Notes: generated from the sequence alone by a model not told the origin. A stretch of 64,000 nt of DNA from Smallanthus sonchifolius (GCA_023525975.1 CM042024.1:96537880-96601879); one strand, 5' to 3'. Shown: positions 22,111-34,540, counted from the first letter of the stretch. Numbers and translations: made by a program.

Positions 22111-23102
22111 ATGATATTTTAAGTTTGAACTAAAAAAAAAATATCATATTCACACTTTTATAGTTATATATATGAAATTTTCCTATGAATATATTTTTAT
22201 AAGTACTGAATATGTTACTATTCTTTTTTGTGCAAAGTTTATAAATTACTATTTTGTATATTAAGAAGGCATTATGCAGTAAGTACAAGTGCTTAATGCA
22301 GCCAATAATTTTGTCTTTTTCTGTTATTTTACACTTTGACCATGCATTTTAATCAGCTTTTTTCCCTTTTTTTTAACCATTTTATATTATTATCCCTGAA
22401 CTTTAATAAAGTTATTTTTTATATGTATTTTTTTTCTTTTTTTCTTAGATGTTTCAATTTTCTTTTTTTCTTTGTTTTTTACTTTTATTTTATTTTTTTT
22501 AATATTTTTATCTACGTTTCCAATGTTTTTGACGTGCATTTTTTTTCACGAGGTGAGTACTAATATAACGTTGGTTCTTGCTTATTTTTATCTACTTTTT
22601 GAACCCACTACAGAGCGTGGGTAACACGCACAATTTTAACAGAGTTTCGCGTGATAGTATACGAGTTATCTAATCACTTGCATACAACGTCGTCATGAAT
22701 TTTTTTCTCTCTTCTTTTTTTTAACGGTTTTGCTCTTTATCTAATTTTTTTCGGGTTAACTTTTTTGAACGGATTTGTCACGTTTTCGTTTTTTTGTATA
22801 AAATTTTTGGAATATTACTAACTACTTCGTTGCAATGCGTGGATTTACATAAATATTTTGCTTTTTTTATATAAAATTCCGAATACATTTATTTATTTCC
22901 GTAAATGATAACTTTTTTAACGGTTTCGTTTTTCTATTACTTTATTTTATAATCTTTTAATAACGTTAGTTTCTTCCGCGGATTAACGCGGCGCAACACG
23001 TGGGCACAATTCTAGTATGTTAAATTATATTTCTAATGGATAAGAAAACATGCCACTAATGGAGTCATGACAAAATTTTGGCTTAAATCGTAGTCATAAA
23101 AG
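22111..23102. other. T-rich non-coding region
   Basis: Long poly-T/AT tracts with short motifs such as 'gcgtgggtaacacgcac' (about 22615) and 'cgcggcgcaacacgtgggcac' (about 22987) suggest one or more decayed non-autonomous repeats. Open frames here are Phe/Tyr-rich artefacts. No gene seen. Confidence 0.4.
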
Positions 23103-23117
23103 ATTTAAGGATTACTT

Positions 23118-23330
23118 TCTTTTTTTTTAACGGCGTGGGCTCAACTACCACGTCCCATCAGGGGAGGCTCGTACATCAGTCTACCCAAACAACCCCTAAG
23201 GAATTCAAAATCTGCAGAGGGTGTTCCTAGTTTTTATGAAGTGCACCTTACAATATTCGAACCCATGACCTCCACAGAGAGGAAACCCTTTAGAAAAACC
23301 CCCTAACTACCAAGGCAGAACCTTGATAGC
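23118..23330 (-). mobile_element. SINE, minus orientation
   Basis: A 213-bp element is flanked by a perfect 15-bp duplication ATTTAAGGATTACTT (23103-23117 and 23331-23345). On the minus strand it begins with an A-box-like CTTGGTAGTTAGGG, has a B-box-like GGGTTCGAATAT, and ends in a poly(A) tail (plus-strand T run at 23120-23128). It is a different family from the SINE at 18844. Confidence 0.85.
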
Positions 23331-23595
23331 ATTTAAGGATTACTTGACTAAAATTTCAAGAACGACGAAATATTTAAATGAGAAAAGATTATAAAAGTTC
23401 AAGAGCCCCACTATGTGCAATCACTAGACTTACCATGAAGAATAAATTATAACATTGATGTATTATAGACGGGTTCTAGCTAGGTTATGTTTTATTTGTA
23501 ACTAGTGCGTGAGACCCGCGCACAGCAGTGGGGGTATAAAAATGTGTAAGACTACGTATCTTTGATTAACCCTCTCTTAATGTGCTAACCAATGA

Positions 23596-24270
23596 TTTAA
23601 AAAGAATTTTGTCGGTACGGCCGGTTCAAAAACCAAAAAGACTTTTACCAATTTGGTTTTATGTTTAATGACATTCAAGAAGGCATGCACGTGAAACACA
23701 ACTTATTCTCTTTTAACTTTGGGCAAAGGGCTCTTCATATAAGAGTTGGGCACTGCTTTGGTTTTTCTACACAACCGATGTGGAATATGAATATTTTCTA
23801 TAGTTTTGGTTTATGGACAAAATTGTAAATGTAGTATAGATTTATGTATCAACACTTAATGTATTAACATAGATCTTAAGTGTTTTAAACTTTTGAGCAA
23901 ATGACCAAATTGTCCATCTAAAAAGCTTTATAAAGTAGTATATCTATATAGATAATAATAATAATAATAATAGCTTATCTATACTAAATAAATTATTTAA
24001 AAGACTTTTGTCGATACGGCCGGTTCAAAAACCAAAAATACTTTTACTAATTTGGTTTTATGTTTAATGACATACAAGAAGGTATGCAGGTGAAGTAAAA
24101 CTCCTTTTTTAACTTTGGGCAAAAGGCTCCTTATATAGGAGTTGGTCACTATTTTGATTTTTCTACACAACCAATGTAGGATATGAACATTTTCTATAGT
24201 TTTGGTTTAGGGACAAAATTATAAATGTAGTATACATTTATGTATCAACATTTGTACCAAATGTAACAAC
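23596..24270. repeat. Diverged direct repeat of about 270 bp, period about 400
   Basis: Copy 1 (about 23596-23870) and copy 2 (about 23995-24265) share TACGGCCGGTTCAAAAACCA, 'tttggttttatgtttaatgacat', 'aactttgggcaaa.ggct', 'tttttctacacaacc.atgt' and 'ttttctatagttttggttta', with about 15% differences. Between them lies a (TAA)n microsatellite at about 23952-23974. It lies downstream of the intact dioxygenase gene. Non-coding. Confidence 0.7.
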
Positions 24271-24521
24271 ATTTGTATCAAATGTAACAACTTTTTCCTA
24301 AGTGTCTTCAAACTTTAGTGAAATTATAACTTTGCCCACTCTATATTCTTTATGCGGTGTTCAAAAAGTCTCACCACCCAGAGAGGATACGCAATTGCAA
24401 AAGGCGGAGGCAAAGCAGACGTTATCTTATTTTGGTGAGGCATATAAAATAAGGAAAAATAATGTGCCACTCAACAAATAAACAATCAAGATTAGATGAA
24501 AATCCTTTCTTCTGGACATGA

Positions 24522-26078
24522 TCAGATCTTGCAAGCATCAATTGGTCGTCCACCTTGCTGGTAAATCTTGAAAAAGAAGTCTAGAGAATATGTGACATTC
24601 TTATATAACCTTGGTGTCTCGTCCGTAATGAGCGAATCCACGGGTCCAATAACCTGGTCAGATAGAACCGGGCAGAACACAGCTAGAGTCATCCTATCCT
24701 TTTTCGAGTTCACCAACACTCTATGCACTGGGCTCTTGAATATCCCATTACTCACTATCTGCATATTTTCAAACTCATATGGTTAGAACCATAATGTTTT
24801 GATAATTTCGAGTTGTCACGTTAACAGGAAACCAATAACGATTACCTCGATCTGATCACCGACGTTGATGGTTAGAGCATCAGGAACAATAGGAACTCCA
24901 ACCCATTGATCGTCTTTCAAGAGTTGAAGTCCTTCAACCTCTTTGTCTTGCAACAGGACTGTGATGGCCGAGCTATCCGCGTGTGGTTTGACTCCCAACA
25001 CTTTTTCGGGCCATGGACAAGGAGGATAGTAGTTAAATCTTGCACTCTTCGTTGCAGTCGTTCCAAATTGGTTCAAGAAGCAATCCTCCTCCAAGTTTAG
25101 TGATCTAGCCAATGCTTTAAGGACAACTTCATAGATTAACTCTATGTTAGAGATATATTCATCAAGAACTTCCCTGTGACATCACAATTTCATAAATCAA
25201 CTCAAAATAATGAAGGCTTTTAATCCTAACGGTAAAGAATCAAGAAAGTTGAAGGACTAAACCATAAAAAAGTTAGTAGATTAGTTTAAATGTTCAGATA
25301 AAGTTATTTTATGTTTATCGATAGTTTGTTGTACAATTCATATTTTAGTAAGAATAAAATTATATACGTCAGATCCATTATAAATAGCAGATAGGTTAAC
25401 GTAATTTGCTAGTGTCGAGAATTAATAAACAAGAAAGAGTTAAAACTCTTGTTGAAGATCAAATCCGGGGTTCATGTTCTTGTGCCTGATTTTCAAGAAT
25501 TAACTCTATCTTAGATGATATGATTACCTGAAGTTAGTAGGTTTTTGAGGCCAAAATTGAATCTTTCGTTGGTCTTTTGGAAGGACAGTGAGATAAAGTC
25601 TATCAGTCCAGTCAAGAACTTGGTCATCTGAGAGAACCATGTCATTGCCATAGCCCTCTACATCATCTTCTTCTCTCAAGTATTTCTTCTTCTCTTCTGC
25701 TGGTAATTGGAAGAAGAGTTTACCGATTTCGCGAACTTTCTCCAAAAATGAGCTTTCAATTCCATGATTAATGGCCTGAATCCAATCAAATTTCATCAAT
25801 TAAATAACACTCAAATATTGAAGGAATAAACAAACTGCCAGAGAGAGAGAGACCTGAAAGCAGCCCCAAGTGGTAACCGCTGATTTAAGCTTATGAAGCT
25901 CCAAAGGAGACGAAGTTAAGAGGCTAACATCAATAACAGGAATTTCAGCTGGAGAAGAGGCACCGGCGTTGTATTCTTTATCTTCTTTATGGATAAATCT
26001 TTGTGGCAGCTGGTGACAGTCCGCCGCTATTTCTTGAACTTGTTTGTTCATCGAGTCGTGATTCCCCGATTCAACCAT
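24522..26078 (-). CDS. 2-oxoglutarate/Fe(II)-dependent dioxygenase, SRG1/codeine O-demethylase-like
   Basis: There are four exons: 26078-25854, 25775-25528, 25173-24846 and 24758-24522. They are joined by GT-AG introns of 78, 354 and 87 bp and give 1,038 nt, 345 aa, close to the usual family length. The start ATG is followed by VESGNHD. Residues about 40-157 are the DIOX_N region (EIPVIDVSLL, TWGCFQAINHG, WTDRLYL). The catalytic 2OG-FeII_Oxy domain holds NYYPPCP (205-211), Fe ligands His222, Asp224 (PHAD) and His279 (SPVHRVL), and the 2-oxoglutarate Arg289. The usual RxS is RMT here, so Ser is replaced by Thr291, as also in the dead paralogue. Enzymes of this class use O2 and 2-oxoglutarate to hydroxylate or O-demethylate specialised metabolites, probably in the cytosol. 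The substrate cannot be told from sequence. No lesion was seen. Confidence 0.9.
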
Positions 26079-26343
26079 GGTGGGAGTAAACTATTGATTG
26101 AAGATCAGGTTCTAATTGTAGCACCGTTTTTGTTGGGCGGCGCTGAAATGATAACTCATAAGTAGAAAAGATTTAAAATACAAATCTGATGTCATCGAGA
26201 TTGAGGTACTTTCTAGTAGAAGTAATATTTAATGCAAGTATTTTATTGCTTGCATTACAATAGGTAGGTAAAAATTGCTTTGATTTGTAAAAGGTATTGC
26301 TTTGATTTGTAAAAGGTACTCTTAACGAGACACGGGAATTACT
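26079..26343. other. Upstream region of the dioxygenase gene
   Basis: AT-rich sequence 5' of the minus-strand gene. A 22-bp direct duplication (attgctttgatttgtaaaag with two more bases, at 26274 and 26296) may be a footprint of repair or insertion. No clear TATA box was assigned. Confidence 0.35.
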
Positions 26344-26490
26344 AATAAAATCGGGTCTATACGTATCGTATAGATCAATACGATACGTATTGCCCTTTAC
26401 AATTTTTCAAGGCCGACAACCTCGAACAACCTTGTCATTCCAACCCATATACACATCGTATAGGGCCATACGATGCGTATAGGGTACGAC
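26344..26490. repeat. Hairpin doublets flanking the MULE gene, left side
   Basis: Arm ATACGTATCGTAT (26359-26371) pairs perfectly across a six-base loop with ATACGATACGTAT (26378-26390). A second structure pairs ATACACATCGTAT (26449-26461) with ATACGATGCGTAT (26468-26480), with one G-T position. Each arm is itself a small hairpin (ATACG..CGTAT). The same design occurs to the right of the MULE at 60032-60235. Confidence 0.75.
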
Positions 26491-26529
26491 GTACCTTCTG
26501 CAACTAGTCAACCATCACATCATGGCGAA

Positions 26530-28084
26530 CGTACGTCTACGGCCACGATTAGACGTGCCGGTAGCAAGAAAATAGATTGTCCCTTTATATTGGAATGAGT
26601 ATACGACGAAAATACTGGTAATTGGAAGTTAACGGTGAAGGATGACAGTCATAACCACAATCCTAGTCAACATCTTGAGACGCATTCGTTTGTCAGGAAA
26701 CTGTCTCAGTCGGAACAACTTTTGGTGACGAAGCTGTATTCGCAAAACATGTTGCCACGTAACATTCTTGCAACCATATGTGAACAAAACCTAGAGAGTA
26801 GGTGTATTAAAAATGACATTTATAATGCGATACAAAAGATAAAGAACGAAACGAGAGTCGGTGAAACTCCAATGTAGGTTCTGGAGCACCTGCTTTCTTC
26901 TAAAGAGTACGTCTACTATCCTCGGGAGGATCCCGCCACAAATGTCGTGGACGAGGTATTATTTGTTTATCCGAAATCGTACGAGATGTGGCTTGCGTTC
27001 CCGCACGTGTTGATGATCGACGCGACGTACAAAACAAACATGTATAGACTTCTATTTGTCCAAGTTGTCGGTGTGACCTCCACACACCGGTCGTTTTGCG
27101 TCCCTCATGCATTTATATCTAAAGAACGGGAGGAAAACTTCGTATGGGTGCTACTGAAAATCAAAGGTATGTTTGAAAAGTATATGGAGCCGCGCGTGAT
27201 AGTAACAGACAGGGACAAAGCTCTTATAAACGCGTGTGATAAAATATTCTCGGACACTTCCAAGTACCTATGCAGGTGGCATATACACGAGAATATCTCA
27301 AAACATTGCAAGGCATCGTTTACAGACGAAGACTGGGAAAATTTCAAGTATTCATTGTCGGTATTGTGTGAGTCTCCCATGCCAGATGTATACCAGTACA
27401 ACTTTAACCGACTTTACGAACGACTGTATGCAGCCAGACGAGGAAGTAAGTTTTTATTTTTACCTTATATATATTGTTTTTAATTTAAAATATTTATTAG
27501 GGTTTAAATTATAACTATTATTTTCCAGGAGTTATAGACTATGTGACCAAAAATTGGTTGGACCCATATAAAGAAAAGTTTGTATCAGCATGGTCAAACA
27601 GAAACCTCAATTTTGGTCAACGTACAACGAACCGAGTCGAGAGCCAGCATTCGCTCCTAAAGAGCTATTTTAGAAATACTAACAGCTCGCTGGATAGACT
27701 TGTTGTGTTTGTTGATGAAATTGTTAACGATCAGTATGTGCAATTAAAGTTTAGGTTTGGAACAAGCCTGATAAGGAAAATGGACAGTCACCAAGCTATT
27801 GAATTGTTTGATAAACTACACGGTAAAGTTTCACATAAAGCTCTAGATTTGTTAGAAAACGAGTGGTACAAGTTATCAACTATACGGAAACAAAATTCAA
27901 CGTGTGGTTGCCAGCTTTTCAGTAGTTGTGGGTTGCCGTGTGCTTGTCGTCTGGCAAATATCGAAGCTACAGGCCATAAATACAACCTTTTAAGATTTAT
28001 CTTGTTTTTTTCTAATTCCAAACTGTTCTAACTATCTCGTTTTAATACAGGTGGCAGAATCTCGCTAGATGCGGTGGACGTCTT
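26530..28084 (+). pseudogene. FAR1-MULE transposase with OTU domain, 5' part (split by Athila I)
   Basis: The coding frame starts within a FAR1-type zinc-finger remnant (KKIDCPF...DDSHNHNP) and passes a spacer to the MULE DDE domain: first Asp in HVLMIDATYK, second in VIVTDRDKALI, then CRWHIHENI and, after an 83-bp intron (27446-27528), Glu in TTNRVESQHS. A SWIM-type finger (CGCQLFSSCGLPCAC) follows. A second intron (27973-28050) appears to use GC rather than GT as donor. The last exon reads ISLDAVDV and is cut at the Athila insertion. In-frame stops at 26596-26598 (TGA) and 26875-26877 (TAG, likely from CAG) inactivate it. The family catalyses cut-and-paste transposition, and the FAR1 module binds DNA. 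Confidence 0.88.
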
Positions 28085-29140
28085 TGATTGATGTCGTTTG
28101 GTCGGTCAAAAACAATCCTTAAACACCTTAACTAGTAAGGGTAAGTATAGTATCGTATCCACGAGAAGTATGTGGAAAGTGTCACTTTGTTACAAGATTC
28201 AAAGACATAAAACAACAGCAACTAAATTGGATTTGGGTTTAAAACAATAATAAGAGAGGTAATCCTCTCCGGGGTTCGGGTATGCAAACACAAGAACCTT
28301 CAAGATAATTAGCAAGCAATTACATAGACATAATCATACGGTTTAATTGAATTCAGTGATAATGTGAGAACCCGTTGTAAATAAAACTTGTTCTCACACA
28401 ACCATCAATGACAAACCAACTATATTCCAACCTCCAAGTTATCCCTGATGTAAAGAAACCCGAGACTATTGAGATTTGAACAACAATTCAAAATCAATCA
28501 AAGAAGTTTAAAGCATTCAATCAATAAATGAAATCATATGGCTTAAAATGCCAACCAAGATTACAAACCAAAGCTAATCATTCAAGAATTCATAAATATT
28601 CACAAACCCTAGACCCAAAGAGGACTACAAGAGATTTAGCCACTTATGCTCATAACAACAATCAAAACTAATGTACTAGGACTTACAATCATGAAAGATT
28701 AAGAACAATCGGCCCAACTATGGTAGAAATCGTCTCCTTGAAGGTCTGGAACGGTTGTGTTCGAAGATGGAGGAGAATGGGGGCTGAGAAGGATTAAAAC
28801 CTGAATTAGGTTAATTTTCCCGTAAAATAGATTCTTCGCGTGTCGCGAACATGGTAGCCAAATTCTTCGCGTGGCGCGAAGAACAAACTAGTCGGGCGCA
28901 CCTCTGAAGTTCTTCGCGTGTCGCGAAGACCATAAAATCCAGGAAATTGACTTTTTGACTTTTTAACCTCTCGTGCTTCGCATCCGACTGATTCTCATCC
29001 GTTTCTCGCTCATTTAGCACATTAAACCTGAGAGGTAGACACAACCACAAACACACATAAAACCGAACAAAGATACACACTAAAACAACTAAAACGCACA
29101 CAAAGTGATGAATAAACAGGGGTTATTAAACCCTACATCA
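28085..29140 (-). repeat. Athila I 3' LTR
   Basis: This is the left LTR of the pair. It differs from the right LTR by scattered single-base changes only and has the same length. It contains three TTCGCG-type hairpins (28834-28929). Immediately to its right, TCCCCACACTTAC (29143-29155) is, on the minus strand, the purine-rich GTGTGGGGA tract that primes second-strand synthesis in Athila elements. Confidence 0.88.
28834..28929. repeat. Hairpin array in Athila I 3' LTR
   Basis: Three units with arms TTCGCG/CGCGAA, extended to TTCTTCGCG/CGCGAAGAA in unit 2, and three-base loops TGT, TGG and TGT, at 28834-28848, 28863-28883 and about 28910-28929. The right LTR has the same set at 57860-57957, with unit 1 decayed. 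Confidence 0.8.
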
Positions 29141-30980
29141 CATCCCCACACTTACTCTTTTGCGTCTCAAAAAAGAATTATGCAATGGAATCATAATCGG
29201 AACCTGCTCTCACATTCTCATTCATTTAATCATTTCAAATATAATCACGCGCTAACTGTAACAATTGATATTTCTATTCGATTAAACCAACCACCAACCT
29301 ATCGAGCCTCCAATTCTGTGATCTACAATAATATCTATTATCAAGCCAACAGTCTATCTATGGGTCCCACACTCAGAAAGCTACAGTTCAGTCTAATCTC
29401 ATCTCAAGGTCATGTTTAGGCATGGGTTAACCCCATAGATTTTTCCCACCACTATAAGCACTAATTCATAAGTTTTTAAAATCAGATGAAATTATGGATC
29501 AATGGATGAATGTTATGAGCTTTTATTATCTTATATGAATAAACCTAACCCAATGGTGTTTCAATCAAGCTGGAACTTGACATGTGACTGCAGTTTTTAG
29601 CAATGAAGTTCATAAGGTTCAGTTTAGTGATGTATCCTTCAAGTCGCCATCCCGAAGGGAAACACATAAACCTAACTTAGATATCCAGATGTTGATTACT
29701 TAAGTCCCACCCATGGATGTATCAACCAGGTCACCATCCCGGAAGGTAACACGTAGGCAAAACCTAAGCTCCCAACTCAATTAATTAAAGCTCACAAATA
29801 ATGGATTATGGAATGCGGGCGCCACCAACTTTCGAATTTATTTTTATAAAAAGAAAGCAATGTGCCAAAGATTTCAAAAACTTATAATTTATTGCTTATA
29901 GAGGTACCTATCACCCTATATTGACAGTTTCAACTTTACTGACACCCCTAAGATGTGAACCCATAAGACATCCTGAATTAATTGTTAAATTAAGCTAGAT
30001 TCACTATCAGGATGTTTAAGCTCTTCAAAGTCGGTTGGGCCTACCAAAACATTACGAATTAGATGCGTTTTCTACTTATTAAACAATTCAATCACACACG
30101 AGCATAGTTCCAATTGTACCTATCATTTTCCAATTAACTGCACAGATTTTAATCCAAGGACGTTTTTGAAATTTTTTTTAATTTTTATAAATTTTCAAAA
30201 TTTTTAACTATACAGACTCAATGACAACTTAGAAGACAGTCTCCCTCCCCACACTTAAATACTACATTGCCCTCAATGTAGGAAAATAAACAAACACTAA
30301 AAAAAATATACAAAATTAAAGAACTTAGCTGGATATGTGATCGTATAGCATTTCATTCGCGACCGTGCTCCACAGATGCAAGCGGGTAGTCATGAATAAG
30401 AATCAAGCGGAAGTCGGATATCGTCACCCGAGTGGAGATTGAGTACGGGCAATTAATTCCAAATCTGCAAAATTAAGTTCAAAGCACACCAACAAGCATC
30501 AAGATGACTCGACTACAAGACTCAATTAAAATAAAAGACAAGAAAGAAAAACAAGATTTTTTTTTCGCGTGTCGCTAAAGTTGGGACCTGGATCTTCGCG
30601 TGGCACGAAGACCCCAAATTCTGACCGAACTACCAAACCTTCGCGTGTCGCGAAGAATTGAGCAGGGATCTTCGCGTGGTGACAGAAAGTTTGGATGAAA
30701 AAATGAGTTTTTGCCTTAGAAAAATTTTCAACTTTTTTTAAAAACCAAAATTTTCAACCTTCTCCAAAACTTGTTCCAACACATGAATAATGTTCTTACA
30801 TACCTGGAACGTGATTCCCCATCATTATTCTTGCCAAATTGACACGAACACCTGAAAAACCTAGAAAGACTACAAAAACATACCGAAAAACTTCAAAATT
30901 TACAAAACTCCACAAATGGTTGTCTACACTCCAAGTGTTTGTGCATTGCCCTCAATTGCACATATATGAATCAAAAACCC
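29141..30980 (-). other. Athila I 3' non-coding region with hairpins
   Basis: This lies between integrase and 3' LTR, where some Athila elements carry an env-like ORF. No such ORF remains here. Four more TTCGCG-type hairpins, partly decayed, lie at 30564-30685. The rest is AT-rich, with 'ccccacactt' purine-tract-like motifs near 30248 and 30990. Confidence 0.6.
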
Positions 30981-30981
30981 C

Positions 30982-32548
30982 TCAGATATTTCCCCACACT
31001 TGGTCAATTGCACAAAAATAAACTAAAAACTTAGGTTGTCTCCTAAGAGCGCTAAGTTTAACGTCTTCAGCCAGATGCGGTATACATGAGATTAGATACG
31101 TGTCTCCATCCTTGAGAATGCTCAAGAACAACACCTCAACCTGCTTATCCGGACCATTGATGTCATTAGGCTCCAAATATGGCTTCAAACGATGGCCATT
31201 CACTGTTTTCCTCAAATGGTCTTCAAAGTCATCTATCTCAATGTCACCCGAGTGACCCACTTTGGTCACCAAGTAAGGACCGATCCACTTGATTTTTAAC
31301 TTACCCGGGAAGAGCTTCAATCTTGAGTTGAACAACCATACCTTTTGCCCAATTGCAAAGGTTTTCAACCGGATCTTTGCATCGTGCACCTTCTTCATCT
31401 TATCTTTGTAGGCTGAGGCACTCTCATATGCATCATCCCTTAGTTCTTCTAACTCACTCAAACATAGTTGTCTTTGCTTGTCTGCAGCGTCATAATCAAG
31501 ATTAACATTTTTAATAGCCCATAATGCTCGATGAGCCAATTCCACAGGTAAGTGACATCCCTTCCCAAAGACCAACCGGTATGGAGTAGTGCCAATAGGT
31601 GTTTTGTAAGCGGTATGCCCACAAGGCATCATTTAGTTTGTTTGACCAATCCTTGCGGTCGTACCGTACTGTTTTCTGTGAAATCTCCTTGATTTGACTA
31701 TTAGACACCTCCACTTGCCCACTTGTTTGTGGATCAAAAGGTGTGGCAATCAGGTGGTCTACACCATAGCGTTTCAGAAGTTTGCCAAAATAAAAATTCT
31801 TAAAGTGGGATCCCCCATCACTAATGATCACACGGGGAAGCCCAAATCTAGAAAATATGTTTGATTGTACAAATTTGCAAACCACGCTATGGTCATTGGT
31901 CTTGGTGGCAATTGCTTCGACCCATTTTGATACATATTCAACTGCCACCAAGATGTACAAATGCCCAAATGAAATTGGGAATGGGCCCATGAAATCAATC
32001 CTCCAAACATCAAAAATATCAACAACGAGGATTGGTGGCATGGGAATCTCATTCCTCTTTGTGATGCTACCCATCTTTTGACAGTTTGTACAGGTTTTAG
32101 CAAATTCAAAGGCATCCTTAAAGATAGTGGGCCAAAATAACCCGCAAGATAAGATTCGATGCCCTGTTTTCTGGCCACTAAAATGGCCACCACACGCAGA
32201 CGCATGTGCAAGCTCCAAAACTGGTGGGATCTCTGATTCAGGAATGCAACGCCTGATGAGTTGGTCTGCTCCCACTTTGAACAAATCTGGTTCATCCCAG
32301 ATGTACTGGTTGACCTTTGTCAGGAATTTGTTCTTCTTCTTCTTCTTGTTCCAATCTTCGAGAATAGTACCTGTAACTAAATAGTTAGCAATACATGCAT
32401 ACCAAGGATCAGAAGATGTAATGGACATTAAACACTCATCAGGGAACCGCTCTTTTATCTCAGGAGTGACATCCTCCTCTCCCCTTTGGATCCGTGACAG
32501 GTGGTCAGCAACGAAGTTTTCACATCCCTTTTTGTCCCAGATCTCCAT
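30982..32548 (-). pseudogene. Athila I integrase
   Basis: Right to left: the end of RNase H (FVADHLSRI), a zinc-binding HHCC region (HASACGGHFSGQKT...CTNCQKMG), then the catalytic core with Asp in RIDFMGPF, Asp in IISDGGSHF and Glu in SGQVEVSNSQI, and the GPYLVTKV-like C-terminal domain. A frameshift at about 31630 separates the core from the C-terminal part, and an in-frame TAG at 32558-32560 separates it from RNase H. It would insert the cDNA into the genome. Confidence 0.88.
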
Positions 32549-32557
32549 ATCAAATTC

Positions 32558-34078
32558 CTACAACAAAAGGACCCACCTGACCAACGTAGGCTTGGCATCC
32601 TTCTTTGCCATCAAATATCGGACAATTGCATGATCAGAATAAACAATTACTTTGCTACCCCAAATATAAGACCTGAATTTGTCTAAGGCATAGACAACTA
32701 CAAGCAACTCCTTCTCGGTGGTGGTGTAATTCAATTGAGCACCAGAGAGGGTCTTGCTTGCATAATAAATGAAAACGGATCTTTTGTCCACCTTTTGACC
32801 CAAAACAACCCCAACTGCATAATCACTCGCATCACACATTATTTCAAAAGGAAGATGCCAATCGGGTGATTGCAAAATTGGGGCTTGTACCAATTGATCT
32901 TTTAAAACATGAAAAGCATTTAAACAATCTTTATTGAATTCAAAAGGCACATCTTTAAGAAGTAAGTTGCATAAAGGTTTTGTGATAACACTAAATCCCT
33001 TAATAAACCTACGGTAAAACCCGGCATGCCCTAGAAAAGAGCGCACACCCTTGACATTCATCGAGGGAGGTAATGTTGAAATAACACTAATTTTAGCTTT
33101 GTCTACCTCAATCCCCCGACTCGAAACAACATGACCCAAAACAATACCCTCTTGAACCATGAAATGGCTCTTTTCCCAACTTAAGACCAAATTAGTTTCT
33201 ACACATCGTTGCAAAACTTTAGATAATTCCGTTAAACACAATTCAAACGATGAGCCAAAAATTGAAAATTCATCCATAAAGACCTCAAGCGACTCCTCGA
33301 CCATGTTCTAGAAAATACTCATCATACACCTTTGAAAAGTTGTTGGGGCGTTGCACAACCCAAATGGCATCCGCCGAAAGGAAAAGGTACCATAAGGGCA
33401 TGTGAAGGTGGTCTTTTCCTGATCATCAGGATGGATGGCTATTTGGTTATAACCTGAGTAACCATCTAGAAAGCAATAAAACTTTTGACCTGATAACTTC
33501 TCTATGATTTGGTCAATGAATAGTAAAGGAAAGTGATCCTTTGATGTGACAGCGTTCAGTTTCCTGTAATCAATACACACATGCCACCCAGTTACCGGCC
33601 GAGTGGCAATTTGCTCACCATCATCACCTATTATTACCTGGATTCCTGCTTTCTTGGGCACTGTTTGGGTTGGACTCACCCATGGACTGTCAGAAATGGG
33701 ATAGATGATCCCGGCGTCCAACCACTTCAAGACCTCCTTTTTGACAACCTCCCGCATGTTGGGATTCAATCGGCATTGTGTATCTCATGAAGGTCTTGCA
33801 TCTGTATCTGTGATGATCTTGTGCATCACAATGGAGGGACTAACACCCTTCAAATCCGCAATGGTCCAACCAATTGCAGCCTTGTAATCCTTGAGCACCT
33901 TCAGTAATGCCTCCTCCTGTTCTTCATCCAAGTTGGATGCAATGATGACAGGTAGAGTCTCATTCTCCCCCATAAATGCATACTTTAGGTTTTTGGGGAG
34001 GTCTTTTAACTCTACCTTCGGGGGGCTAACAAGTGATGGTTGTAGCCCCGAGTCAATCTCTAATGGTAGGCTCTCCAC
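32558..34078 (-). pseudogene. Athila I reverse transcriptase and RNase H
   Basis: The linker LPKNLKYAFMGENETLPVII leads into RT blocks KKEVLKWLDAGIIYPISDSPW, CIDYRKLNAVT, CFLDGYSGYNQI, TFTCPYGTFSFRRMPFGLCN and FMDEFSIFG. The usual FMDD catalytic pair is FMDE, so the second Asp is Glu. RNase H follows (CDASDYAVGVVLGQ, YYASKTL, YALDKFRSYIWG, VYSDHAIVRYL). An in-frame TAG lies at 33308-33310. Replicative function is therefore lost by at least two independent changes. Confidence 0.9.
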
Positions 34079-34084
34079 ATGATG

Positions 34085-34540
34085 TGTCCATGGAGGCCTA
34101 CCAAGTATGTATCATGGAACGACTTCTACTTCCAAGTCATCGGGCTCTGGAATTGCCCTTTTCACTGGCAACCCTACTGAAGAAGACCACTCAGCTGGGT
34201 GTGGTGATCATGCATGCTATGCATCTGGATCAGGGTTGGGGTCTCATCATCAACATACCTCAAGAAATCCTCCTGCTACAACTTCAGCTAATCAATCAGC
34301 TATAACCAAAATAGCTGAAGATCATGTAGCATTATTCTCATCATGTATGATTGCCTATGAGAACTTCATTGGCGGCAAGCTTACAGATCTCGAGACGATT
34401 GAAGAAGATTTTAATCAAGTGGATCCTGATGACATTGAGGAAATGGATATTCAATGGAATATGGCCATGCTATTGAGGAGAGCCAAGCATTTCCTGAACA
34501 GAACAGGAAGAAAGTTCATTGGCGGGAATTCTAATGCTTC
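34085..34540 (+). pseudogene. Copia gag fragment captured inside Athila I
   Basis: Within minus-strand Athila I, between protease and RT, about 455 bases read on the plus strand as the copia gag signature DFNQVDPDDIEEMDIQWNM, AMLLRRAKHFLNRTGR and KFIGGNSNA. In intact elements these precede the zinc knuckle. The open frame then runs on into antisense Athila sequence (Ser-rich tail to 34634), so the 175-codon ORF is chimeric. No LTRs or target duplication bound it. This suggests capture by template switching or repair. Confidence 0.7.

Noticed and set aside
21740..22563. Phe/Ile-rich ORFs as membrane proteins
   Set aside because: AT-rich repeat and poly-T sequence; composition explains them.
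28811..29101. ORF starting MCVLVVLVCIFVRF as a small secreted or membrane protein
   Set aside because: It lies wholly inside the Athila I LTR; its relative at 57838-58146 in the other LTR is only the paired copy, and no start context or family is seen.
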